This document shows positions 35,113 through 45,778 of a stretch of DNA of 64,000 nt, piece by piece. The position numbers were made by a program, and so were the translations under genes. Location: contig MU266328.1 in assembly GCA_021014945.1 (NCBI GenBank), forward strand, positions 477,274 to 541,273, written 5' to 3'. Below the pieces are notes generated by a model, which worked only from the letters and a program-made list of their open reading frames with translations, ran no database searches and was not told the DNA's origin. Position 1 is the stretch's first letter, and every line of letters begins with the position of its first letter. The DNA comes from Leucogyrophana mollusca. Taxonomy: Eukaryota > Basidiomycota > Agaricomycetes > Boletales.

Positions 35113-36767
35113 CTACAGCAAACCAGACCGCACACTCATCTGCGCTCGACGAGGTCGCTTGCTTGGCCGGTGAACGTCACATCGCCAATTCTTTGGGGCA
35201 AATGTGAAGTTCAGGCAGTCCAGGTGAAACTATGCCGCTATCGAATCAGCAACAGCAATTCAGAGACGTTGATGAACGAAGAAACGCACCCATTGAGTCT
35301 CGCAGCCACGTTCTGCGCACTGCACTGCCTGGTCGCTTGTTCGCTCGTCCTCGGCCACAATCGCCCCGCACAGGCAGGCGCTGACCTCGGCCATATCACG
35401 CGTCTTCCGCACTCTTCCTATGCGTGTTGGGCGCGCCTCGAGATTGAAATCTGTTTGGTTGCTAGCTATGAGCACTGCAGGTGGTGGTGCTACCAGAATA
35501 AGTGAGTAACAACACAACAACGATCGTGATTACTAACCTTGCACCGCAGACTCGGAAACTTGAGCACTCTTGACGGCCTCGTCAATTTTTGATGGTTCGT
35601 CTTGAGGCCTCTGCTGTTGGTCGACCAAGGGCGATGATGAAGCCATCATGGGGTCCGGCATGTATCCATCATCCGAGCCCCTAGTATCATTGTCCACGAC
35701 TTCGTCCACCGAGCCCGAGTCACCTGGGTCGCCTTCAATAAAATCGTCCTCAAAGTCGTCCACGTTTCTAGTAAGTGCGAAGTATATTCAGATGTGAAGG
35801 AAGGGAATGATAAAACGATAACGTGGTTACCGTATCACATGACGTGAGCTGTGTGTGTCCGAAAGCGTCAAAGGTGCATTGGCAGAGCGCTTTGTCGGGC
35901 CTCTCTTCTTCGTAATAGTGCGCTTTCTCCAAATGGCCTCCATTCCAGCTCTCTCCGATTCGCTGATATTATAAAGCTGTTTATAGTTGTCCCATGGTGC
36001 CGATGAATGCTCGAGCTTGAAATGTATCTCCATGTTGTAGCGCCAGACTGCGGAACTCGTTGATGAACAAAGTGGGCAAGTGATGGGAACGTTGGTGCAA
36101 GGAGCATTCGGGTTCGAAGTTGAGGCAGAAAGGTAAGCAAATTTGACAGCGTTGGGACAACGCGAACGATGGAGATCCACTTGATACCCGGCACTGCTAC
36201 CTTTTCCCTTGCGCAGATAGAACACGCAGCCAGACGTGGATAACGGCCGTAAACAAAACCCGCAGAGTTCGGTTGTGCGGTCGAGTGTTGTATCGAAAAG
36301 AAAGTGAGCGGCGACATGCTCGATAATGCTTGGATTTGCTACACCCCTAACGCCTCCTGTAACCTTGCTGACCCCTTTTGTCCATTTCGCAGCGCCCATT
36401 TCGAACAGGGTGCGTGTTCTGCCCACCTTCTTCTCTTGTTCTGACTTTCTGATATTTTGGATGCATTCCGACGATCCACGATGCTGTTCCAGGTTTTTCT
36501 CCCCGCCAAAGCCGACACGGATCATGATGTGACATTCGGGACACTCGAGATGTGAGTCTTTTGTGTACTTTTTTCCCTGCGCAGATCAACACATCAGCAG
36601 ACGCTTACAGCAATACCGTAATGTCTAATAATACCTTCTCCTTCATTGGCGATCATTAACTGGGGATATATCGACTCTGAGGGCTGGTTAACAGTGTTGT
36701 CAAAGGGTGTACAGAGTGTCAGAGTGGTTTCTCGTTGATTAGAGTAGTTTTCGAGCTCCTTGGACAT
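35113..36767 (-). CDS. Zinc-finger / PHD-like protein carried inside the transposon
   Basis: About 480 residues from five exons, all phases agreeing, wholly between the inverted repeats. It starts MSKELENYSNQRETTLTLC at 36767. Exon 2 holds a C2HC finger (LECPECHIMIRVGFGG, NLEQHRGSSEC). A Cys/His segment TELCGFCLRPLSTSGC...DLHRSRCP and a C2H2 finger PITCPLCSSTSSAVW...HFKLEH follow, then basic TKKRGPTKRSA. The third exon is acidic (DDFEDDFIEGDPGD). The last two exons form a PHD-like finger: ACLCGAIVAEDE, QCAERGCETQW, then FHLDCLNFTFAPKNWRC. The product ends SKRPRRAQMSVRSGLL. No stop or frameshift was seen. No transposase core recognised. Likely nuclear and DNA/chromatin-binding; whether it serves the element or the host is unknown. 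Confidence 0.75.
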
Positions 36768-36902
36768 TGATCTTCGTATAACTTTCCTCCAAGTGACCCG
36801 TATTACCCCGCTAAACCCTAGTATAAGGTATAAAATCTAGGGTTCCTCAAATTCTCCATAACCACCCAAGCAGACCCCCCCTCCCTAACCCTGGGTGTGA
36901 AT

Positions 36903-36924
36903 TTGCGATCCCGGTTCCCCCTTG
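36903..36924. repeat. Right terminal inverted repeat
   Basis: 22 bp, exact reverse complement of 34935-34956. Confidence 0.9.
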
Positions 36925-36932
36925 AGTTTTGT
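36925..36932. repeat. Target-site duplication, right copy
   Basis: AGTTTTGT directly outside the right inverted repeat. Confidence 0.85.
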
Positions 36933-37327
36933 CGCCGGCGGCCAGCTACGGCCACGGTGGCTGGTTCACTTCGGGAGTCTATCATGCGAGTCCAGGTCCG
37001 CCACCACCGCCAACTCCTACTCGCATCACGGCCACCACAAATCAGTGGACGAAAAAGCACCCTATTGTAAGTTAATCAGGAGCCATGTGGGCAAGTACCA
37101 CACAACCCTTGACACCATGACACAACCACCAGGAAAGCTGGAATATCATGCCCCAAAACGTATCGGTAGACGCATCTCCTCAGGCTGGTCAGTCTCAGGC
37201 TCTTGTTCTCCTTGGTTTCGTGTTGGGGCCGCTGTCAATATTTCTGGTTCCTGTGACGAAGTACGCGCTCGCCGAGCGACAGGTTGGTAAAATGTGGGAG
37301 GTGTACTGCGAGAGCCCACTAGACTGA
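36926..37327 (+). pseudogene. Coding-like fragment right of the transposon, possibly the 3' part of a split gene
   Basis: From the target-site copy onward the plus strand reads VLSPAASYGHGGWFTSGVYH, then a Pro/Thr-rich stretch ending NQWTKKHPI. A GTAAGT donor and a CCAG acceptor join it in frame to ESWNIMPQNVSVDASPQAGQ, followed by a membrane helix LVLLGFVLGPLSIFLVPVT and a stop at 37327. There is no ATG between the transposon and the first exon, so the start would lie left of the insertion or be lost. The family is not recognised and the reading may be chance. Confidence 0.3.
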
Positions 37328-37721
37328 ATCTATCACACCAGGGGTTTGAGGAATGGTGCGGATTTGCCGTTGCGCCGCAGTCGAAAAGATAGACTCGCAG
37401 TGGGGATACGAACTGGTTGGCGTATGATAGGCGTTGCAGCTCGGTGGCACAAATGTGCTTCTGCGTACCGGCCTGTGTAAGGATATGCAGATTGCCAGAA
37501 AATATGACAGAGATGAGATGCTAGCAGTGCGCTTGGATAGGCTTCAGCTGTCGGTATTGCGGGAAACTCAAGCCATCACATGATCGATCGCACAATATAC
37601 TCGGATGCTATTAAAAGGTTATGATCGAAAAAGGAAACTATAGTTGGAGGTTGAACTTGTGAGGCTCAGCCTTCTTGTTCGCGTCTTTACATTATCGAAG
37701 TATACAGATTCTGTAGCACCT
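37328..37721. other. Upstream region of the LIM gene
   Basis: These 394 bases hold the promoter and 5'UTR of the LIM gene. No other feature was seen. Confidence 0.4.
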
Positions 37722-40700
37722 ATGGGTTTTTGTAGACGATGCGGTGACATTGTCACTGGCCCACGCTGCAAATGCGGTGGCACAGCTGTAGGTGAGTGCT
37801 CATTGTCCCGCAACTACTGCTTTTAGTTCAAGTGGCATTCCAGCCCCCGTTGTGCAGTGGGCATCCTCCAAGGCAAACGATACAGACAAATGGTCCCAGA
37901 CTTATGTCGCCAGAGATAAATCTCCAGCACGCCCCCAAATTCGCGATCAATCAGACCCTGATATATACACTTCAACTTCAAACCCTAGCCCAGAAACCGT
38001 GACCTCGCCTCCCTCTCCCGTCAAACGCTTTCCACGTCCAAACTCGACAGTTGTATCAAACCCTCGCACATCATCATCTCTTTCTAACCGCATCTCTGCA
38101 CATATTGTATCAGCCACGACAAGACCACCATCGCCACTCAAACAGTCAACTTCGCTCAATGACGACGAACCACCCCCTTCTCCTACTGCTGCCGACATCC
38201 TGCCATCTCCGTATGCTCCTGAGCTCTCCAAAGCGTATGGCTCTGTCTTACAGCCCAAGGAATCTCTTGCATCCTACTCATGTGCTATCTGCTCCACTGA
38301 GTTCCCTCCGGACGCGACCATCTATCCTGATCCATCGTCCCCCAATTCTTCAATCGGTGACCGCTTCCTCTGTCGCTCATGTTTCGTAGTAAACGGGGGC
38401 TCAAAGGGGGATTGCCCAACGTGTCACCGCCCGGTCCTCATTCTCAAGAGCGAGGGTGGGTTCGTTGAAACGTCTGGCCGGGTTTGGCACAGACGGTGTT
38501 TCCGTTGTGAAGGATGCGCCAAGAACATCGGAGATACGCCGATGGTAGACCTTGTTGGCCGCCCTTCGTGCGCCGACTGCTTTGACAGCTGTCTCAAACG
38601 AGACAGAACGCCCCGTAAGACCCATGAATCGACAGCCCCGGATAGAAGCACTCTAAATGGTTCTAGAGGCGATGCAAAGAGTAGAGAGGGCAGTCCTGCC
38701 ATCGAGGAACTGGAGCAGAGGCTGGGTATCTTCAAGAATAGGGAGGGCAGTCCTGTCTTGGAGGAGCTAACCCAGAGGCTGAACGCCGTGCTCAATCGAA
38801 CCCCGACAAAGGACCCACCCTTGGCACGCAGTCCACCTCCTACACGTCCTATTGACACTGCTAGCCATGAGACCAGTCCCCTGGTGCACCGGGCTCGCGA
38901 GCGAACGAGGAGCATCCTGGAGATCACCTCACCATTTGCCGCGCGCGCCGAGACGAGCACTATAGACGACAGCCCTAGTCAACAATTCCGCCGACACAGA
39001 AGTCCCGACCCGGGAGAAGATGTCAACGCTAGCCCGAATCAGAGAAACGACAGCCCTGTCTCCGGAAGAGCTTCACTTGATGCGGTTGAGGAAATGAAAA
39101 GACGATTCATGCGACAGTCTTCGTCCTCTCCCGCTGCGCAGGTTGAGCCAGTGTCAATGACCCCGTCGCCCTCGTCTACCCCTTTACTTCAAACCCCTCC
39201 CGTGAAGTCACCTATGGCATCCAAGATCCCAGTCGCGAAACGTCTGAGTGCATCTCCCAGTCTGAGACATAGCATGAGTGCGTCCAGCCTCGGGTCTGCT
39301 CGTGACAGACTGTCCTGGATCCCTTCGACACCAGACCTCATGTCGGACTTTTCGGATACCACCACACAGTCTTCTGGTCCTTCTTCCCCGCCGTTCAACA
39401 GCCCCCAAACTCATCAGAGCGATATTTTTGGTGGCATTCGCAAACGTTACTCACGAGAAGGGGTTGTCGACGACGTGGATGATCCAGAGGCGGAGGGAAG
39501 ACAGTTCCCTCCTGTGCTTACCCCGAAGACGCCCAAGCTAGGCAAGACATCGATCCCGGCGGCGACCCTCTCCCCTGATTCTCTTTGTGCCAAGTGCGGC
39601 GGTTCGCTGTTTGCCAGCAAAGCTGGAGGCCGGTTCGTCACTGTACCTGAAACAAACGCTACTGGGCCCCCAAAGACATACCATACTGAATGCTTCAGAT
39701 GCACCATGTGCGACGGGCCGTTCAAGGAGACAAGCACTGGACAGGCTGTCTTTGTGCGAGGCGAGGGTGGAGCCTGTCACGTTGAGGTGCGTGTCAATTT
39801 CGACAGCCCCTGTTTATTTCCACAGCTCACGAGGTTTACGAAGTGTGCGCCTCCTGAAAGGATCAGCATCAAGTCGACCGCAGTTTCTAGCCCTATAACA
39901 TCTGTATTTCCTCCGACATCCGCACCACCTTTCACTCCGATCACCAACACGACGGCCTTAAGCGCAACGGCTTCCTCCAGCGTGGTTGCCAATACTAGCC
40001 CCTACTCCTCCTCTCGGTATGAGCGGCCTCTCCCCTCCGCCTCAACGCCTTTCCCTCGTTTTGGAAGTTCTGCATCATGCCCAGGCTGTCTTAAATCCGT
40101 TTCCCCAATGGAGATGGGTGTTGTCCCAGGACCACAGGGATCAAGATGGCATGCGTCATGTCTGGCGTGTGGTGGCAAAGGATCTACAAAGGGACGACGT
40201 GACAAGGGTCAGCCTGGATGCGGAAAGCGGCTTGATTCCGCTGCCAAACGAGATAACGACGGGGGTGTCTGGTGCAGGGAGTGCCTAGTGAGTAGTCGTG
40301 CCCCATATCCATCAATATTGGTGCCGGTTTTGACGCGACTAATCGTTCAATTCAGCTGCTCTTACCCCCAAGCTTGCGAAATTCACAAGTGGAGTCGCCT
40401 ACGAAGCCGTTAGTGCCGTCGTTCACAGGCCGTAGTGTAGGTTCACGGGGTGTAGCGCCTCAATTCACGGGGACAACAACAATAGCACGGCAATTCACCG
40501 GACTGCGCGGTCCGGATGCAGGGATGGTGAGGCAGTTGACCGGCGGAGGGCTCAGCCCTACAAGACAGCTTGCTGGGAGTCCGACGAAGCAGCTGGGGAA
40601 TGCACCGGGGGTGCTAAGGCCAAGGCCGAAGAGTGTTATTGGGATGAGGAGTGGCAAAAGCATAGATGAGGGCAGGGGGATGTTCTTGGTAAGACAGATG

Positions 40701-40730
40701 ACGGGCGGAGGAGGGTCGTTCGGGGCATGA
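37722..40730 (+). CDS. LIM-domain protein (paxillin-like scaffold)
   Basis: About 950 residues in four exons. The N-terminus is a small Cys knot, MGFCRRCGDIVTGPRCKCGG, joined by a phase-1 splice to TAVAPVVQWASSK. A Ser/Pro-rich linker follows. The first LIM region has SCAICSTEF, DCPTCHRPV, VWHRRCFRCEGCAKNI and PSCADCFDSC. A long disordered segment contains two related repeats (REGSPAIEELEQRLG and REGSPVLEELTQRLN). The second LIM begins LCAKCGGSLFASKAGG with TYHTECFRCTMCDGPF, and the third SCPGCLKSVSP with RWHASCLACGG and VWCRECL. A C-terminal tail repeats FTG/LTG motifs (QFTGTTT, QFTGLRG, RQLTGGG, RQMTGGG). A cytoskeletal/polarity scaffold role like Pxl1 is inferred. A 39-nt intron before LTRFTKC could also be retained in frame. 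Confidence 0.85.
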
Positions 40731-41492
40731 AATGGAAGAAGGATTGGTTGGCATGGTATTTGCAGTTTTCTGGAAGACGCACATGTTGCGGACAAGTCTT
40801 TGTTTTCTGACTTTGCAATCGTTGCCATGTTGAGGAGCTGGTGAATATCGGGGCTTATAAATATTTTTGGTGGAGAGCCTGCTGATCGATCGGTACGCTC
40901 GGCATCTCTCGATAAGGTATATGTTCAATTTTCTCAGATCCATTATAGAACTATTATAGATTTGCACCGTCTCACGACTCAGTGTTCTCATCTGACTTGA
41001 GCTGTATATGTTGGTGGGCCAGTCCCGGCTTAAGATGGTTGCGATCGTCTATGCGGTTGTCAAGTGCTCTATCTGTGACATTGTCTTGCGTCAGTCGGAT
41101 CAACCTACAAGTCCCATGCTGCGAAAATTAAACGTCTCATATACATCGACCCCGCGTTTCATTCGTTCTTCCTCTTTGCCCTCATGCTCGAGAAGTAGCG
41201 CGTCCTTCGCCTTGGACGCCGCCCCCTCTGTACTCTCCTGGGGTTTGTGGTCGTATTTCGGATTGCACTGATATCCATCACGGGCCTGTGCGGAGTCGTG
41301 CACCGCCAGCTAGATCTCCCACAACTGCTGCCTTTCGTTCGTTCGCACCGACTTTCTGGATTTCGCCATCCTAAATCTTCACCCGAGTTCGCTGGATATC
41401 GACTGTTAACGGCGAGGCTTGCCTCCTTCGTTTCTTCTGCATAGGCAACGCACTTGCCTTTTTCATTCATTTGCCGCGCAAATCGCCCAGGG
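40731..41492. other. Intergenic between the LIM gene and the first 7-TM gene
   Basis: These 762 bases hold the LIM 3'UTR and the promoter of the next gene. A pyrimidine-rich run lies just before 41493. Several frames occur, none convincing. Confidence 0.4.
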
Positions 41493-44355
41493 ATGGCCTC
41501 CAATGCGTCTTCCTCTGCGTCTTCATGCTATGGTGTCACCAATTGGTACACATTTTCTTCGTCTCTGACATTGAGTGACAACTGCGAGGTGAGTCTGAGT
41601 GCTCCCCCCCCCAGGGTAGCACACGACAAGAACTGAGTCTGCGCAGGTCGCACTTATCCTCTCGGATATTCCGTTCATTTCCACAGGGATATTGGTCTTT
41701 GGAGTGTCTATTCTCTTCATTTCCATGAAGCGGTTTACAATGTGCGCCTTAAGTCATCGCCTTTAATTGCAATGTTCTGATTACAGTGTAGTGCTGCCCT
41801 CGTTCTGTATTCCTCCATCTTCCTTGCCTTTGCCGCCTCTATTTTAGACCTCAGTCAACTGGTCGCCCGTGGTCTGGATGGTCCCCAGCAAGATACTGCC
41901 GTTCATCCCCTCATTACCACGAGGGAGATTATTCTCGCCGTCTCCCTTGGCCTCAGATTTATTTTCTACTGGATATTCGTATCTGAACCGCCGCGAGCAG
42001 AGTCGCAACCATTAACTGCGGCGGAGGGGGGCTGGACAAATTTTCTTGTCCTTGAAGCCAATGACGAACTCCACAGCGGAAGTTGGGGTCGGTGGGGGCC
42101 TACCGGGCAACTCCTTAAACACGGTCTGCTGCTCGCTGCTGCCGCTATCACTGCCTTGCAGATTGTGTGGCGAATTGTCTCTCAATTTCACCGCTACAGC
42201 CCTATATACGCGGCAGATACCGCACTGGAACTTGTCACTTCCGTCTTGCTGATCCTTAAGCTCCTCTTGAACACTGTTGTCTCTCCGGCGACACCTCGGT
42301 CACACACATTCCAGGAATATGCAGCCCCGATATTTGCGTTGTTCGTTAATGTTGGCATCGCTATCGGCAATCTCATTTGCTGTGAGTTGTCCAGGAACCC
42401 TCATCAGAATGTTGATTGACACGCTTACAGTCGCCTTTACTGAGTCTACGCTGGGACGTTTTTTGCAAGGAGTGGAGCTCTACATCTTGATCGTTTTTGT
42501 CATGATCATCAATCTCCAAAAGTTCAGTCAAGACATTGCTATACAGCGACCTCCTTCCCTCGGGCAAGAAGCTATAACACTGCCGCAACCCTCACGCGAG
42601 TCCACCTTCAGAGTGTCACCCCCAATCATACCGACGCCGAGCATGTCTATGATATTTCCATCAGGGAGGAACGCTAGTACCGAGGCCATTCGTCGTTCTG
42701 CGCGGGCATCTGCTCGGGTAACATCATGGGTTTCCACGAGGATATCTAGGAATCGCTCCATCCCAGAGGAGGACCAAACCAGGCTCTGGAATCAGAGCGA
42801 GAGTGAGAAGGGCATGATGGAACCCGCTGACACTCACCGTAACAGCATGGCTGACAGTATCGCCATTCCCCCTGAATCCGTCAAGGAATGGAAGGATATT
42901 GTAAGTGCAGCAGCACCGCCGCTCTCCCCCACTCCCCCACTGGAATACCTGCCCTGGACTAATCTGGGACGACAACGGGAAGGCTCTCCAAGCAGTAGTC
43001 GACTCTTGAACTCGCGCTTGGGGGTCCCTCGACTGCGAACCAGTGACCTAGGGGCACCAGCAGCTTCCGTGTCCTCCTTGGACTCTTACTACGGAAAGGA
43101 TAGCGGACATGCCGTTATAATGACTGCTCCCCCAGATCCTCAAGCAGGAGGATTGCCAATATATGGCCTTAATGGCATGCGGCGACCGCAGCTTAAAGAG
43201 GGTAGCAACACTGCCCGGAAGTCGAGCATGTCGTTTGAAGAGTTATTGCGGCAGCAAAGCGAGTTGGATAGAAGCATAGCGGCGCTGCGATTATTCTCTC
43301 CCCGGAGCTCTCCATCCAATCCGTCCAATCCTCCGTCTGACAAGAGTTCCGAAGCCGACCCCTCCGAGAAGACGCGGTTTTCTTCGTCCACCGTAGCAAT
43401 GTCGGATTTCTCCTTAAGCAATTTCCCAGAGCCCCCCTGGGTGATGTCGCCCATGCCTGCTCTGCCATCGCCGCTACCCCCGTCGAGTTTACGAATGCGG
43501 GAGGATCGGCGTGCACGGCTAGCACTTGTCACGGACCTCAAAGCCGCTGAACTCCGGCCGCCTCGGATGCCCGCAGTGCTTGCCGACATCCCCAGCTCGC
43601 CACATTTTCAGACCATGCCGGAATCGCCCTGTAGAGGGGACAACGAATCGCTAGCGGCAGCTGCCGGACGGCCTCCCCGGTTTAATTCTGGGGGCACCCA
43701 GTACGACGTCACGTCGTTTATCGGAGGTTAGTTGTTAAGACTGATGGCTCAATGCATCCATTGATGAGTCGCTTCTGCAGATTTGACCACTCCTGGGGGT
43801 CATACACGAGGGCCAACAGAAGGCCCATGGGAGTCATCCGAGACAGAAATCAACTTGGCTGCCATCGTCGATGGGAACTTGTCCAGAGCCAGCTCCCCTC
43901 TCCCCCACGTGCCCTCCGTTCATATTGCACCTCTTGTTCCTCGCTCCAGACTCACTGGATTGCCTTCTAACCCGGCAAAGTATAAACTATCACCGCTTTC
44001 CATGAACTCCAAGCTTTCGTCAGTGAACACAGTGTCGGAAGAGTCGGCGTCAGTTGCCCCACGAAAAGTCAATCCGACTATTTTCCCATCTCTTTCGGTT
44101 TCTCCTTCCGCTTCTTACACAATAAACCCAACACCGACGTCCAAGTCAACGCCGGGAAAGGGAATCATGGGACTTCCGGCGAGACCGCGGCTTGCCCGAG
44201 AGATCAGCTCTCCAAAGCCGCCGCCGCAGGACGGCACGGGAGACCAAGCGCCCAGCGCGTTTGAGCACCCGAGACCCCCGCCAATAATATCACTACCGTC
44301 TGGCGACCACTATGGTCCATATGGGCCCCTATCACCAGCACAGGACGCTGGGTGA
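41493..44355 (+). CDS. Seven-transmembrane protein with a long Ser/Pro-rich cytoplasmic tail
   Basis: No named family recognised. A short N-terminus with N-glycosylation sites (MASNASSSASSC) precedes seven hydrophobic segments: LILSDIPFISTGILVFGVSI; LVLYSSIFLAFAASIL; IILAVSLGLRFIFYWIFV; LLLAAAAITALQIVW; LELVTSVLLILKLLLN; IFALFVNVGIAIGNLIC; ELYILIVFVMIINLQ. The remaining about 600 residues are disordered, rich in Ser, Pro and Arg, as in receptor tails. Splices were checked at NCE-VALIL, FTI-AALVLY, LICFAF and at the final exon (FIG-DLTTPGGHT). About 880 residues. Receptor-like topology is seen; receptor function is inference. Confidence 0.78.
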
Positions 44356-44581
44356 GAATGGATCATCAGTAATTGTGCGCATTATTTTAGGATCTCCCAA
44401 CGCAGAGCGATTAGTGAATAGTTGCGTGCTTGAACTTTGACTTTCTAGTATATATATTTTATGTACATATCACTATGGATTTTCGTTGGTGCTCGCGTGG
44501 CTGTATCAGGTTGTGACGTAGCGGCTCACCTTTTGGGGCCACCTTAGCCTTGGGCCGAGCACGACTCTTTCCTATACCACC

Positions 44582-45511
44582 ATGTCTGCCTTTCCCGATT
44601 ACTATGCTCTCCTTGGTGTATCAAAGACTGCCACCACCGACGAAATCAGGCAGGCATACAAGAAAGAATCACTAAGGTGCCCAAAGTCAGACCACGGCGG
44701 CCGCCTTTCGGTTCTAATCCTTGCAGTTATCTAGGACACACCCGGACAGACTGACGAAGGCAACTCCAGCGGAAAAGAGCGCCGCAACAGAGAAATTTCA
44801 GGTGTGCTTCTACCATTCTCTACCGAAATTGCATTTTACTCATGAGTCACCACCAAGGCTCTTGCAGACGCGTACTACGTACTCTCTGACCCAACGAGGC
44901 GGAGAGAATATGACTCCCTTTACACTTCGAAGTCATACGGCAATAAGAGTAATGACCCGAAGGCATCTACAAACTTCTTCTCGCAATTCGCCAGCATGTT
45001 TGGTGGTGCAGCAGGCGGATCTGCGGCGGGAGCACACCCGAACGAGGGTCAGAGACCTGACCCAGAAGGGGTGTTTGCCGATGTATTTGATGAGGTGTGC
45101 AATATATTTCATTTTCTTGGACGTGATTCATTGATTCCTACTCCAGCTTCTTCGCCCTGAAGTTGAACGTCATGCGCCTTGGTGGTCATACCTCGGAGCT
45201 GTTTGCGGGGGAGGTTTGTTTAGCAACAGTTACGGTTATTGTGGAGGGTTTGCTGATATGGTTTATGCCATTGCAGGTGTAGGCTTCATTGTTGCAAACG
45301 TGCCTGGCCTTATGATTGGTGCGTATGCCGGAAATCGCATCGGTGCAATCAGAGACGCCAAAGGTAAGAGCGTGGCGGCTGTCTTCTCTGAGCTCGGCGG
45401 CAATCAGAAGGCGGAGGTAACCTAGACTCTTCAAATACTGGGATATATCGCTCACGAATGTTATAGATACTCCGTGCACTGGCGATGAAAGTGCTTGGTT
45501 CTGCCTTGTAG
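44582..45511 (+). CDS. J-domain co-chaperone with hydrophobic C-terminal region
   Basis: Type C/III DnaJ protein that should stimulate an Hsp70. The J domain is MSAFPDYYALLGVSKTATTD, EIRQAYKKESLRTHPDR (HPD present) and ALADAYYVLSDPTRRREYDS. A Gly/Ala-rich middle follows (FASMFGGAAGGSAAG). The C-terminal half has a Gly-rich hydrophobic stretch, GFIVANVPGLMIGAYAGNRI, then GAIRDAKGKSVAAVFSELGG. This end is common in fungal J proteins of unknown client. About 225 residues over six exons. The acceptor restoring HPD is the TAG just before GACACACCCGG. Confidence 0.88.
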
Positions 45512-45778
45512 CTTGGAGATAGTTTTGCCGGATTGAGGGCAATGTTCGCGAGGATTATTTTATACCTGTATCCTAGGTTTCTCTATAGCATCTAGTACGA
45601 TTGTATGATCAGTATTTATCAATACAGGTTGGCTAACACGGTTGGCTAGGTGTGGCACGGAACCTTTCTGAGTTCTTGAGTTGGTACTTAAAATAAGTCA
45701 GTGACTTGGAGTGAGTGGCCCACTACTACTTGTCTCCTTGAAAGAACTCGCTTTCGCGATCTTACTCGTCCAAAGCAC

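Larger units (their letters stand above)
34935..36924. mobile_element. 1,990-bp TIR transposon (hAT- or KDZ-like, probably non-autonomous) with an internal gene
   Basis: The ends are perfect 22-bp inverted repeats starting CAAGGGGGAACC and ending GGGATCGCAA (34935-34956 and 36903-36924). An identical 8-bp direct repeat flanks them. An 8-bp duplication with CA..TG ends fits the hAT or KDZ/Zisupton groups. No transposase with recognisable catalytic motifs is inside; the only gene is a zinc-finger/PHD protein on the minus strand. Both subterminal regions contain the same 14-bp direct repeat GACCCCCCCTCCCT (34999-35012 and 36873-36886). Perfect repeats and duplication suggest recent insertion. 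Confidence 0.85.

Noticed and set aside
38424..38960. 178-codon frame antisense to the LIM gene
   Set aside because: Shadow of the long LIM-gene exon; composition mirrors it and no motif is present.
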